A stretch of 64,000 nucleotides of DNA, from contig CACBYE010000001.1 of NCBI GenBank assembly GCA_902543375.1, forward strand, positions 62,001 through 126,000. Direction: 5' to 3'. Shown here in pieces: positions 52,620-61,657 of the stretch (the stretch's first letter is position 1; each line of letters opens with the position of its first letter). The notes below the pieces were generated by a model. That model did not search any database, had not been told where the DNA came from, and was given only the letters and a program-made list of their open reading frames with translations. A program made the translations under genes and the position numbers. The stretch comes from an uncultured Pelagibacteraceae bacterium (lineage in GTDB: Bacteria; Pseudomonadota; Alphaproteobacteria; Pelagibacterales; Pelagibacteraceae).

Positions 52620-52915
52620 TATAGATTTAACTCCAATTTTGCAGCATCTGACATCATATCTTTTGTCCATGGCGGGTCCCACACTAATTGTAAATCTACG
52701 TCATCTATTTCATCTACTTGCATAGCACCTTCTTTTACTTCTTTAGGTAAACTTTCTGCTACAGGACAATTTGGAGTAGTCAATGTCATTTTAATTTCCG
52801 CTTTACGACCATCCACTTTGATATCGTAAATCAATCCAAGCTCATATATATTCACAGGCAATTCTGGATCATAAATTTTTCTAATTTCCTCGATAATTTT
52901 TTTTTTAATATCCAT
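52619..52915 (-). CDS. sufT: SufT-like (DUF59/MIP18) Fe-S maturation protein
   Basis: This 98-residue protein has the DUF59 signature YDPELPVNIYELGLIYDIKV and TPNCPVAESLP with the conserved cysteine (near residue 50). It takes part in Fe-S cluster maturation. It overlaps sufA and follows sufU by 2 bases. Confidence 0.9.
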   Translation of the reverse strand: MDIKKKIIEEIRKIYDPELPVNIYELGLIYDIKVDGRKAEIKMTLTTPNCPVAESLPKEVKEGAMQVDEIDDVDLQLVWDPPWTKDMMSDAAKLELNL

Positions 52916-52917
52916 AA

Positions 52918-53382
52918 TCAGTTCTCTGTACTTATTTCTTTTCCTTCATTTTCCATTGCAGATACTAAAGTATGCCACGATAAAGTAGCACACTTAACTC
53001 TCATTGGATATTGTTTAACTCCTGATAAACACATTAATTTAGTTTTATCATCCTCTTTTAGAATATTATTTTTAAGTTCAGGATTTTCTTTAATCATCCC
53101 TAAAAAATCTTCGATTATTTCTTTGGCTTCATTGTCACTTTTTCCTTTAATCAAATCTGTCATTATAGAAGCTGAGGCCATTGATATTGCACATCCACTT
53201 CCTTCAAAGGAAATATCTTCAACTTTTCTTTGATCGTTTAATTTTAAATAAACATGTACGTTATCTCCACATAATGGATTATTTCCTTTAGCATCTTTAT
53301 TGAAATTTTCAGGTTTTCCTAAATTTCTAGGATTCTTTCCATGTTCTAAAATTATCTCTTGATATAGCTCTTTTAAATTCAT
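52918..53382 (-). CDS. sufU: Fe-S scaffold SufU (IscU-like)
   Basis: This 154-residue scaffold has cysteines in NPLCGDNVHVY, FEGSGCAISMASAS and RVKCATLSWHTL, with the DNVHVY aspartate also conserved as in zinc-binding SufU. It receives sulfur from SufS. It overlaps sufS by 4 bases. Confidence 0.9.
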   Translation of the reverse strand: MNLKELYQEIILEHGKNPRNLGKPENFNKDAKGNNPLCGDNVHVYLKLNDQRKVEDISFEGSGCAISMASASIMTDLIKGKSDNEAKEIIEDFLGMIKENPELKNNILKEDDKTKLMCLSGVKQYPMRVKCATLSWHTLVSAMENEGKEISTEN

Positions 53383-54599
53383 TTTAAATCAAAAATTTTT
53401 TTACAATTATTTATTCCATCATTTAGTTTATCTAGATCATCTTTGGTATTGTAAATGCCTAAAGAAGCCCTTGCACTTGCGGGAATACCTAATTTGTCAT
53501 GAAGTATTTGACAACAATGATGGCCTGCTCTTATAGCAACTCCAGTTTCATCTAAAATAGTGGCAATATCATGTGGATGAACTCCTTCTACAGTAAAAGA
53601 CAACACTCCACCTCTCTCCTTGGGATCTCCGATTAGTTGTACAGAATTATTTTTTTTTAAAATTTCTTGACCATATTCTATTAATTCTTTTTCATGCTTA
53701 ATGATGTTTTCAATACCAATACTTTCTAAAAACTTTATTGACTGGTCAAACGCTATTACTTGTGCAGTTGCCATTGTTCCAGCTTCATACTTATTGGGAA
53801 GTTCTCCATATGAAATTCTGTCTTTTTTAACATCATTAATCATTCCTCCACCTCCTTGATAAGGTGGAAGTTGTTCTAACCATTTCTTTTTTCCATACAG
53901 AACTCCAAGTCCTGTCGGTCCGTACATTTTATGACATGAGATCGCGTAAAAATCACAATCTAAATCCTGCATATCTAATTTTAAATGTGGTCCACCCTGA
54001 CATCCATCTACTACAACAACTATGCCTTTTGAATGTGCTAATTGAGTTATCTCTTTTATTGGTAAAACTGCACCAGTAACATTGGATAGATGAGTTATCG
54101 CTATAACTTTAGTTTTATTTGTAATTTCTTTCTCTATATTTTCAATTGGAATATCTCCATCTTCATTAATTTCAGCAAACTTAATTTTAATATTTTTTGA
54201 TTTTCTTAAAAAATGCCAAGGCACGTAATTCGAATGATGCTCTAACTCTGTTATTAATATTTCATCGTCGGGGCCTAAGATTTCTTGGCCCAAAGTATTA
54301 GCAACTAAGTTAAGAGCCTCTGTAGCTCCTTTTGTAAATACAATTTCATTTTTATCTTTAGCATTTATATATTTTTGTACTGAGGATCTTGTATTTTCAT
54401 ATAAATTCGTAGCAGCAACAGCTAAATAGTGAATACTGCGACCTACATTTGAAAATTGTTTAGAGTAAAAATCATTTATTCTGTCTAAAACAACTTTGGG
54501 TTTTTGGGATGAATTAGCACTATCCAGATAAACCAGATCATTGTTCTGAATTTTTTCATCAAAAATTGGAAATTCTTTTTTTATTTTATCTATATTCAT
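53379..54599 (-). CDS. sufS: Cysteine desulfurase SufS
   Basis: This 406-residue PLP enzyme takes sulfur from cysteine. The PLP lysine is in AISCHKMYGPTGLGVLYG near residue 224 and the persulfide cysteine in IRAGHHCCQILH near residue 360. It overlaps sufD by 4 bases and sufU by 4 bases, so stoichiometric translation is likely. Confidence 0.95.
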   Translation of the reverse strand: MNIDKIKKEFPIFDEKIQNNDLVYLDSANSSQKPKVVLDRINDFYSKQFSNVGRSIHYLAVAATNLYENTRSSVQKYINAKDKNEIVFTKGATEALNLVANTLGQEILGPDDEILITELEHHSNYVPWHFLRKSKNIKIKFAEINEDGDIPIENIEKEITNKTKVIAITHLSNVTGAVLPIKEITQLAHSKGIVVVVDGCQGGPHLKLDMQDLDCDFYAISCHKMYGPTGLGVLYGKKKWLEQLPPYQGGGGMINDVKKDRISYGELPNKYEAGTMATAQVIAFDQSIKFLESIGIENIIKHEKELIEYGQEILKKNNSVQLIGDPKERGGVLSFTVEGVHPHDIATILDETGVAIRAGHHCCQILHDKLGIPASARASLGIYNTKDDLDKLNDGINNCKKIFDLK

Positions 54600-55843
54600 T
54601 CTTTTAAACCAACAATATTCTTTATTAAAATTTTAATTTCAGGGTCAGTAATCTTTTCAACAACATCTAGTAAAAACCCATTTATCAAAAGTTCTTTGGC
54701 ATGTTGATAATTTAGACCTCGAGACATTAGGTAAAAAATTGAGTTTTCATTCAAACTTCCAGAGGCAGATCCATGAGAGCATTTTACATCATCAGCATAT
54801 ATTTCTAATTCTGGTTTTGCATTAAACTCTGACGTTTCATCTAATAATATAGCTTTACTCAGTTGGTAACCATCAGTTTTTTGTGCTTTTGAATTTACAA
54901 ATATTCTTCCTTGATATGCAGACTTTGAATTTTTTCCAAGAACACTTTTTATAAGCTGATAACTTTTAGTATTCTCAACTAAATGATTAATAGTTGATCT
55001 AATTTCATGTTGTTGATTTTCCTTTAATGATAAAATTCCATTTATAAAAGCAGAAGAATATTCTCCTTTCAAATCACTATTAATCTCATTTTTAAAATAA
55101 TCTGAACCTGAGGATAATACAAATGTTTCTGAAACACTATTACTGTCCTGTTCAATGTTGTTAAAAGAATAAACCAAATTATTATTTCTAAACTTATCGA
55201 GTTTATAATTTTTAAGAATTGAGTCTTTTTTCAAATCAAAATTGTAAAAAATATTTACAAAATTCTTATTTGTACTTTTGCTAAAAAAATCAACAAGTCT
55301 CAAACAGCTATTTTGTTCTAACTCAAAATCTAACCTTAAATTAATGTTTTTTGAATTTATCTTATCGTTTATTGAATGATAGATTATTAACGGTTTTTTT
55401 AATGAGTAATTCTTTTTTATCAAAACTTTTAAAACCTTATTAGTAAATGCTCTATTTAAATCAATCAAAGAATTTTTAAAATCAAATGTATTATCTTTTT
55501 CAATTTCTTCATTGATTTCAATTTTATTTTGATCTTCATAACTAAAATCTATTTTTTCGATTTTACCGTTCAAAAAAACAATCTTATTATGTTCTAAACC
55601 GTTAACAAAAATAGTTGGATCAACTTTATTTGTTAATGAATAATCGTTAAAAAAACTTAAATTACCAATATTTTTTTTTATAATTTGACTAATATCTAAA
55701 AACTTCCAATCTTCATGTTTTCTATTTGGAAAACCATTCTCAATAAACTTCTTCAAAAAAGCTTTCTTTAAACTGACTTCTTTTTTGGAAACTTTTGAAG
55801 TATTTATTATTTTATCAAAATCTGATTGTAGTTGTTCATTCAT
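54596..55843 (-). CDS. sufD: Fe-S assembly protein SufD
   Basis: This 415-residue protein belongs to the SufBD family: NRKHEDWKFLDISQI near the N-terminus and the parallel beta-helix with DVKCSHGSASGSLNENSIFY near residue 350. It forms the SufBC2D scaffold. It overlaps sufS and begins directly downstream of sufC. N-terminal half is divergent and Lys/Asn-rich. Confidence 0.92.
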   Translation of the reverse strand: MNEQLQSDFDKIINTSKVSKKEVSLKKAFLKKFIENGFPNRKHEDWKFLDISQIIKKNIGNLSFFNDYSLTNKVDPTIFVNGLEHNKIVFLNGKIEKIDFSYEDQNKIEINEEIEKDNTFDFKNSLIDLNRAFTNKVLKVLIKKNYSLKKPLIIYHSINDKINSKNINLRLDFELEQNSCLRLVDFFSKSTNKNFVNIFYNFDLKKDSILKNYKLDKFRNNNLVYSFNNIEQDSNSVSETFVLSSGSDYFKNEINSDLKGEYSSAFINGILSLKENQQHEIRSTINHLVENTKSYQLIKSVLGKNSKSAYQGRIFVNSKAQKTDGYQLSKAILLDETSEFNAKPELEIYADDVKCSHGSASGSLNENSIFYLMSRGLNYQHAKELLINGFLLDVVEKITDPEIKILIKNIVGLKE

Positions 55844-56578
55844 TTAATTGAAACTCTCATATCCTTTTTTTTCTAATTCAATCGCTAATTCTGGACCACC
55901 AGATCTAATTATTTTTCCATTCATTAAAACGTGAACAAAGTCTGGCTTTATATAATCTAACAATCTTTGATAATGGGTGATTATCAAAAAAGAATTATCT
56001 TCACTTCTTAAGGTATTAACTCCGTCAGCAACTGTTTTCAAAGCATCAATATCTAACCCCGAGTCTGTTTCATCTAAAATAGCTAATTTTGGAGCTAACA
56101 TAGACATTTGGAGAATTTCATTTTTCTTTTTTTCTCCTCCAGAGAAACCAACATTTAATTGTCTATTTAGTTTTTCTTCATCAAATTTTAATTCTTTAGC
56201 TTTTTCTTTAACAAGCTTTAAAAATTCAATTGCATCTAATTCTTTTTCACCACGGGCTTTTCTGATTGCATTTAAGGATGTTTTTAAAAATATATTTGTA
56301 TTTACGCCTGGAATTTCTAATGGATATTGAAATGCTAAAAATATTCCTTTGTGTGCTCTTTCCTCGGTCTCAAGCTCAAATAAATTTTTATTCTCAAATA
56401 AGATTTCACCTGATACCTCATATCCTTTTCTTCCTGATAAAATGTTGGATAATGTACTTTTTCCAGATCCGTTAGGGCCCATTATCGCGTGTACTTCTCC
56501 AGGATTTATATTTAAAGAAAACCCCTTTAATATCGGCTTATTTTCAACATTTGCATTTAAATTATTTATTTTAAGCAT
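55844..56578 (-). CDS. sufC: Fe-S assembly ATPase SufC
   Basis: This 244-residue ABC-type ATPase has Walker A GPNGSGKST (near 35-43), the Q-loop AFQYPLEIPGV, the signature VGFSGGEKKKNEI and Walker B AILDETDSGLD. It energises cluster assembly on SufB/SufD. It abuts sufD and sufB with no gaps. Confidence 0.96.
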   Translation of the reverse strand: MLKINNLNANVENKPILKGFSLNINPGEVHAIMGPNGSGKSTLSNILSGRKGYEVSGEILFENKNLFELETEERAHKGIFLAFQYPLEIPGVNTNIFLKTSLNAIRKARGEKELDAIEFLKLVKEKAKELKFDEEKLNRQLNVGFSGGEKKKNEILQMSMLAPKLAILDETDSGLDIDALKTVADGVNTLRSEDNSFLIITHYQRLLDYIKPDFVHVLMNGKIIRSGGPELAIELEKKGYESFN

Positions 56579-58020
56579 TAACCAACGCTCCCCTCTAAAC
56601 TAATACCTACTAGTTTTTGGGCCTCGACTGCAAACTCCATTGGTAACTGTTGTAATACTTCTTTGCAAAAACCGTTAACAATTAATCCTACAGCTTCCTC
56701 AGGATTTAGTCCTCTTTGTTGACAATAATGTAATTGTTCTTCACTAATTTTTGATGTCGTAGCTTCATGTGCAATATTTGAGTCGAAATTTTTATTTTTA
56801 ATATAAGGGACTGTGTGTGCTCCACAATTATTTCCCATTAATAAAGAGTCACATTGAGTATAATTATTAGAATTTTTAGCTTTTGAGTTAACATCTACTA
56901 GACCTCTATAAGTCATGTCAGAAAATCCCGCGCTTATTCCTTTAGAAATAATTTTACTTTTTGTATTTTTTCCTAAATGAATCATCTTAGTCCCAGTATC
57001 TGCTTTTTGATGATTGTTAGTAATTGCTATAGAGTAAAATTCACCAATTGAGTTATCCCCTTTTAATATACAGCTTGGATACTTCCAGGTTATAGCCGAA
57101 CCAGTCTCAACTTGAGTCCAAGAAATTTTTGAATTTTTCCCCTTACATAATCCTCTTTTAGTTACAAAATTATAAATTCCACCTTTGCCATTTTCATCAC
57201 CAGGGTACCAATTTTGAACAGTTGAATATTTTATTTCAGCATTATCTAGAGCTACCAATTCAACATTTGCTGCATGTAGCTGATTTTCATCTCTCATAGG
57301 AGCGGTACATCCTTCGAGATAACTTACATAACTTCCCTTATCAGCAATAATTAATGTTCTTTCAAATTGACCAGTCTGTGATGCATTAATCCTAAAGTAA
57401 GTTGACAGTTCCATCGGACACTTTACGCCCTCGGGAATATAAACAAATGATCCATCAGTAAAAACCGCAGAATTCAGTGTTGCAAAAAAATGGTCAGTTA
57501 TAGGAATTACTGTACCTAAATACTTTTTTACTAGCTCAGGATGTTTTTGAATTGCTTCTGACATTGAGCAAAAAATTATTCCATGTTTAGTTAATTCACC
57601 TTTAAAGGTAGTTGCTACAGAGACAGAGTCGAATACAGCATCCACGGCAATACCATTAAGTCGTGCTTGTTCTTGTAATGGAATTCCAAGTTTTTTGTAT
57701 GTTTCTAAAAGTTTTGGATCTAATTCGTCCAAACTTTTTGGTTTATCATTCATACTTTTTGGTGCCGAGTAGTAATATAAATCTTGATAATCAATTTTAG
57801 GATATTTTGGTTTTTGCCAATTAGGCTCTTTTAAAAGTTTTAAACGCTCATAAGCTTTTAATCTAAAGTCCAACATCCATTGTGGTTCTTCTTTAATATT
57901 GGAAATAAATTTAATTACATCTTCGTTTAAGCCTTTGGGAGCTTTAATATTTTCTATATCAGTGGTAAAACCATACTTATAATCTTTTAACTTTTCTATA
58001 TCTTTCTCTCTAGTATCCAT
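56578..58020 (-). CDS. sufB: Fe-S assembly scaffold SufB
   Basis: Starting at ATG 58020 ([18 protein letters not shown]) gives 480 residues, the normal SufB length; an in-frame start at 58107 lies inside iscR and adds a basic, unrelated-looking stretch. Motifs: [26 protein letters not shown]-like [18 protein letters not shown], the [10 protein letters not shown] cysteine segment, and [15 protein letters not shown] at the end. It accepts sulfur from SufS and builds the nascent cluster. Confidence 0.95.
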   Translation of the reverse strand: MDTREKDIEKLKDYKYGFTTDIENIKAPKGLNEDVIKFISNIKEEPQWMLDFRLKAYERLKLLKEPNWQKPKYPKIDYQDLYYYSAPKSMNDKPKSLDELDPKLLETYKKLGIPLQEQARLNGIAVDAVFDSVSVATTFKGELTKHGIIFCSMSEAIQKHPELVKKYLGTVIPITDHFFATLNSAVFTDGSFVYIPEGVKCPMELSTYFRINASQTGQFERTLIIADKGSYVSYLEGCTAPMRDENQLHAANVELVALDNAEIKYSTVQNWYPGDENGKGGIYNFVTKRGLCKGKNSKISWTQVETGSAITWKYPSCILKGDNSIGEFYSIAITNNHQKADTGTKMIHLGKNTKSKIISKGISAGFSDMTYRGLVDVNSKAKNSNNYTQCDSLLMGNNCGAHTVPYIKNKNFDSNIAHEATTSKISEEQLHYCQQRGLNPEEAVGLIVNGFCKEVLQQLPMEFAVEAQKLVGISLEGSVG

Positions 58021-58021
58021 T

Positions 58022-58447
58022 TTAAATTCTTCTTTCAATGTTATCTTTAACAAGATCCTCCAAACTCTTTTTTTCAAAGAAATCGTTAATATGGTTTTCA
58101 AGCTCATCCCATAAATTGTGGGTTAAACATTTTGTAGATTTACCGTTGCAACTTTTTTTTGACTCTTTTTTGCATTGAACAGTTTTTACCTTTTCATCAA
58201 CAGCCTCAAAAATATTTGTAAGTTTAATTTCTTTCGCTTTTTTATTCAAAACATAACCCCCTTGATTTCCCCTAACACTATGAACAATCTCTTTCTTTCT
58301 TAATTTGGAAAAAATTTGCTCCAAATAATCAAGCGAAATACCTTGTCTAAGTGATATGTCTCTTAGAGATACTGGATTAATATTATTAAATCTCGCCAGA
58401 TCCACCAAAGCCATTACAGCATATCTACCTTTAGAAGTTAGTTTCAT
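58022..58447 (-). CDS. iscR: Rrf2-family Fe-S regulator IscR
   Basis: This 141-residue regulator has an N-terminal winged helix ([18 protein letters not shown]) and Fe-S ligands C-x7-C-x6-C followed by LTHNLW; the His ligand of IscR is conserved ([14 protein letters not shown]). Spacing between the first cysteines is slightly longer than in E. coli IscR. It heads the suf operon and lies directly downstream of an IscR type-1-like site, implying autoregulation by cluster status. Confidence 0.93.
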   Translation of the reverse strand: MKLTSKGRYAVMALVDLARFNNINPVSLRDISLRQGISLDYLEQIFSKLRKKEIVHSVRGNQGGYVLNKKAKEIKLTNIFEAVDEKVKTVQCKKESKKSCNGKSTKCLTHNLWDELENHINDFFEKKSLEDLVKDNIERRI

Positions 58448-58467
58448 AAAACCTTTGTTTTACAGGG

Positions 58468-58499
58468 TATATATAAACCCGACTAAAATAGTCAAGTAT
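58468..58499 (-). promoter_or_regulatory. iscR-suf promoter with IscR type-1-like operator
   Basis: On the minus strand a -35 box TTGACT (58490-58495) and a -10 box TATATA (58468-58473) are 16 bases apart. Overlapping them (58473-58499) is an IscR type-1-like site: ATAC-TT-GACT-A-TTT-T-AGTC-GGG followed by an AT arm with one mismatch. The core GACTA (58481-58485) and TAGTC (58489-58493) form a perfect inverted repeat. Binding here would block RNA polymerase, so [2Fe-2S]-IscR probably represses its own operon. Confidence 0.85.
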
Positions 58500-58557
58500 C
58501 TGACTGAAAAAAATATTAACATTTTGACACGTACATATGATAAACGTAATTTTTTTT

Positions 58558-58572
58558 TGAGAATAATTATCA
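58558..58572. promoter_or_regulatory. Fur-like box between iscR and the hydrolase gene
   Basis: TGAGAATAATTATCA is a 7-1-7 palindrome with one arm mismatch, the same pattern as the fbpA boxes. It lies 10 bases before the hydrolase ATG and about 65-85 bases upstream of the suf promoter, so it could serve either gene. Iron control of suf in addition to IscR would be sensible. Confidence 0.55.
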
Positions 58573-58581
58573 ATATCAATT

Positions 58582-59238
58582 ATGGATAACAAAATTTTAG
58601 AAATATTCATTCCTGGTCCATCTGGTAGACTTGAAGCTAGATATTATAAAAGTAAGAAAAATACTTCACCTGTAGCCTTAGTACTGCAACCGCATCCTCA
58701 ATACGGGGGAACTATGAATAATAAAGTTGTTGTTGAAACATTTCATGCGTTTATGGAAAATGATTTCTCTGTATGTAGAGTAAATTTTAGAGGTGTGGGC
58801 AAAAGTGATGGAGAATTTGATAACGGACAAGGAGAATTAGCTGATGCTGCTGCCGCATTAGATTGGTTGGAGCGTGAAAATTTTGATAATTCACAATGTT
58901 GGGTATCTGGTTTTTCTTTTGGTTCTCTAATAGCTATGCAACTTTTAATGAGAAGACCAGAGATAAATAGATTCATCGCAATTTCACCTCAACCAAACGT
59001 TTATGACTTTTCTTTTTTATCTCCATGTCCTTCATCAGGTCTTATGGTTTATGGAAAAAAGGATGAGCTAGTCCCTTTCGAATTTATTAAAGATTTAGAC
59101 AATAAGCTTAGTGCACAAAAAGGAATAAAAGTAGAATTTGAAACTATTCCTGAGGCTAATCATTTTTTTTCAAAAAGTGAATCTGAATTATTAAAATGTC
59201 TTAATAAATATATAAAAAAAGAAACTGCTCTCTATTAA
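58582..59238 (+). CDS. Alpha/beta hydrolase
   Basis: This 218-residue hydrolase has the nucleophile elbow SGFSFGS near residue 113, an acid in YGKKDELVPF and the catalytic histidine in EANHFF near the end. It resembles the COG2945/serine aminopeptidase-like group. Cytosolic, substrate unknown. It converges with anmK, overlapping its end by 4 bases. Confidence 0.85.
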   Translation: MDNKILEIFIPGPSGRLEARYYKSKKNTSPVALVLQPHPQYGGTMNNKVVVETFHAFMENDFSVCRVNFRGVGKSDGEFDNGQGELADAAAALDWLERENFDNSQCWVSGFSFGSLIAMQLLMRRPEINRFIAISPQPNVYDFSFLSPCPSSGLMVYGKKDELVPFEFIKDLDNKLSAQKGIKVEFETIPEANHFFSKSESELLKCLNKYIKKETALY

Positions 59239-60386
59239 AAGTTTTGTAAAATATCACCACCTGAAATTATTTTTTTACATCTTGTAGTACTTGGAAATGA
59301 GATTGGTAATTTTAAATATGATCTTATAGCTAAATATGCAAAAGCTTGGGACTCAATAAAATTTCCATCAAAATTATAATCATCTATATCTTTTATAATT
59401 ATATTCTTATTCCCTAAATAATTTTCAATCGATTGCATCAAAAACTTATTCTTTCTTCCTCCTCCACAAAATATATATTGATGAGGATTAATGTTATTTT
59501 TTTTGTTAGTTTTCTTAAGACCATCGACAATTAAATACGCAGTAAATTTCGTTAAAGTCGCACACCCGTCCTCAAATGATAAACCTTTTACAAATGATGT
59601 ATCAAAATCTTTTACATCTAATGATTTTTCGTAAGATTTAAATTCAAAGTTATCTATTGCTTGATTTAAAATTAAATCATCTACATTTCCTATATTTGCA
59701 TAATTTCCATCTTTATCAAATTTTAATTCTTTATTATTTCTTACCCAATTATCTATTAAACAATTTCCAGGACCTATATCGTAAGCAAAAAAGTTTATTG
59801 AATTATTAGAGCTCTCCTTGATTTGAGTAATATTTGTAATACCTCCAATATTAATTATGATGAATGGTAATTTAATTTTAAAATTTTTTTGAATAATTTT
59901 TGAAATCAAATTATGAAATATTGGTGTAAGAGGAGCACCTTGCCCTCCATGCCTTAAATCATTTTGTCTAAAGTTATTAATTACAATCTTTTTAAACAAA
60001 CTAGATAATAGTTTTCCATCACCTATCTGCTTTGAAATTTGAATTTTTGGATCATGATATACTGTTTGCCCATGGAAACCTATTAAATCAATATCCTCAT
60101 TAATATCTCTAATCACCTCATTTATTGAGTGACTGATGAATAATGTAAATTTTTTTTCTACATCATTGATTTCTTTAGAACGAGTTTTTAAGTCTGCAGA
60201 ATTGTTAATTTTATCTCTTAAAATAATTAGTTGCTTATAAAGTCCATCATCAAACTCTTTATATGCATCATAAATACTGGAAAATTGATCATTACCATCA
60301 GATTTTATAACAGATAAATCTACACCATCCATTGATGTACCACTCATCAAACCAATTGAGGTAAATATCTTTTTTTTCATTATCAT
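59235..60386 (-). CDS. anmK: Anhydro-N-acetylmuramic acid kinase AnmK
   Basis: This 383-residue kinase phosphorylates and opens 1,6-anhydro-MurNAc during peptidoglycan recycling. Motifs: GLMSGTSMDGVDLSVI near residue 12, GFHGQTVYHDP near residue 103, NIGGITNIT near 180 and CGGGRKN near the end. The N-terminal MIMKKK suggests that the second ATG may be the real start. Divergent from tyrS. Confidence 0.93.
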   Translation of the reverse strand: MIMKKKIFTSIGLMSGTSMDGVDLSVIKSDGNDQFSSIYDAYKEFDDGLYKQLIILRDKINNSADLKTRSKEINDVEKKFTLFISHSINEVIRDINEDIDLIGFHGQTVYHDPKIQISKQIGDGKLLSSLFKKIVINNFRQNDLRHGGQGAPLTPIFHNLISKIIQKNFKIKLPFIIINIGGITNITQIKESSNNSINFFAYDIGPGNCLIDNWVRNNKELKFDKDGNYANIGNVDDLILNQAIDNFEFKSYEKSLDVKDFDTSFVKGLSFEDGCATLTKFTAYLIVDGLKKTNKKNNINPHQYIFCGGGRKNKFLMQSIENYLGNKNIIIKDIDDYNFDGNFIESQAFAYLAIRSYLKLPISFPSTTRCKKIISGGDILQNF

Positions 60387-60427
60387 TTTTTTTTAAAAAA
60401 ATTTGTATATTGTAGAATTATACGCTT

Positions 60428-61657
60428 ATGAATAAATTTTTAAAAGAATTTAAAGACAGAGGTTACTTTTATCAATGTACTGATGAGGATGAATTATCTT
60501 CTTTATTAAATAAAAAAAAGATTAAAGCCTACATTGGTTTTGATTGTACAGCTGAAAGCTTACATGTTGGTAGCCTCTTACAAATTATGTGTTTACGAAT
60601 GCTTCAAAAACATGGGCACCAACCTATTGTATTATTAGGTGGAGGAACCACACGAATTGGTGACCCATCTGGTAAAGATAAAACACGAAAAATTTTAAGT
60701 GAAGATGAAATTGAAAAAAATTCTAAAAATATTAAAAGAATTTTAAAAAAATTTTTAAATACAAGCGATAAAAATATAAATCCAATATTTGTTAATAACT
60801 ATGAGTGGCTCAAAGGTTTAAATTACATCTCTTTTTTGAGAAATATTGGAAAACATTTTACAATAAATAAAATGTTAACATTTGAAAGCGTAAAAACAAG
60901 ATTAGATAGAGAGCAATCTCTAAGCTATATGGAATTTAATTATATGATTTTACAAGCTTACGATTTTTTAGAACTTAACAAAAAAGAAAATTGTACATTG
61001 CAAATTGGTGGATCTGATCAATGGGGCAATATAGTCAGCGGTGTAGATTTAGTAAAGAGACATTCCAATCAACAAACATATGGTTTAACCACTCCCTTAA
61101 TAACATTAGCGTCTGGTGCTAAAATGGGAAAAACCGAAAATGGAGCAATATGGTTAGATGAAAAATTTTTGTCACCATATGATTATTGGCAATTTTGGAG
61201 AAATATAGACGATAGAGATGTATTAAAATTCATGAAATTTTTCACAGATTTAAATATCGATGAAATAGAAAAAATTAAAGAAAAAGATATTAATGAGCAA
61301 AAAATTATTTTAGCAAATCAAACCACTTCTATGCTTCATGGTGAACAAGAAGCAAAAAAAAGTGAAGAAACAGCAAAAGAAACTTTTTCGGAAAATTCAA
61401 TTGGCTCTGCATTACCTTCTATTGAAATTAAAAAAAATCAATTGAGTGAAAAGTTAACTATTATTGATCTAATAATTCTTTCCAAGTTAGAAAAATCTAA
61501 AAGTGAGATAAGAAGATTAATTAAAGGTAGTGGTGTTAAAATTAATAATCAAGTTATCAATGATGACAAGCTTATAATAAGTGAAAAATTATTTGAAAAA
61601 GACACAATCAAACTCTCCTTGGGAAAAAAAAGACATATCAAAGTTGAAATAAGCTAA
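60428..61657 (+). CDS. tyrS: Tyrosyl-tRNA synthetase
   Basis: This 409-residue class Ic synthetase has the HIGH-like HVGSLLQI near residue 46, the KMSKS-like KMGKT near residue 234, and a C-terminal S4 domain (SKSEIRRLIKGSGVKIN). It charges tRNA-Tyr. Length is standard for bacterial TyrS. Its 3' end overlaps the AsmA-like gene by 4 bases. Confidence 0.95.
   Translation: MNKFLKEFKDRGYFYQCTDEDELSSLLNKKKIKAYIGFDCTAESLHVGSLLQIMCLRMLQKHGHQPIVLLGGGTTRIGDPSGKDKTRKILSEDEIEKNSKNIKRILKKFLNTSDKNINPIFVNNYEWLKGLNYISFLRNIGKHFTINKMLTFESVKTRLDREQSLSYMEFNYMILQAYDFLELNKKENCTLQIGGSDQWGNIVSGVDLVKRHSNQQTYGLTTPLITLASGAKMGKTENGAIWLDEKFLSPYDYWQFWRNIDDRDVLKFMKFFTDLNIDEIEKIKEKDINEQKIILANQTTSMLHGEQEAKKSEETAKETFSENSIGSALPSIEIKKNQLSEKLTIIDLIILSKLEKSKSEIRRLIKGSGVKINNQVINDDKLIISEKLFEKDTIKLSLGKKRHIKVEIS

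Noticed and set aside
56578-58107. The longer start of SufB at 58107
   Set aside because: It would lie inside iscR and adds an unrelated basic stretch; the ATG at 58020 gives normal SufB length.
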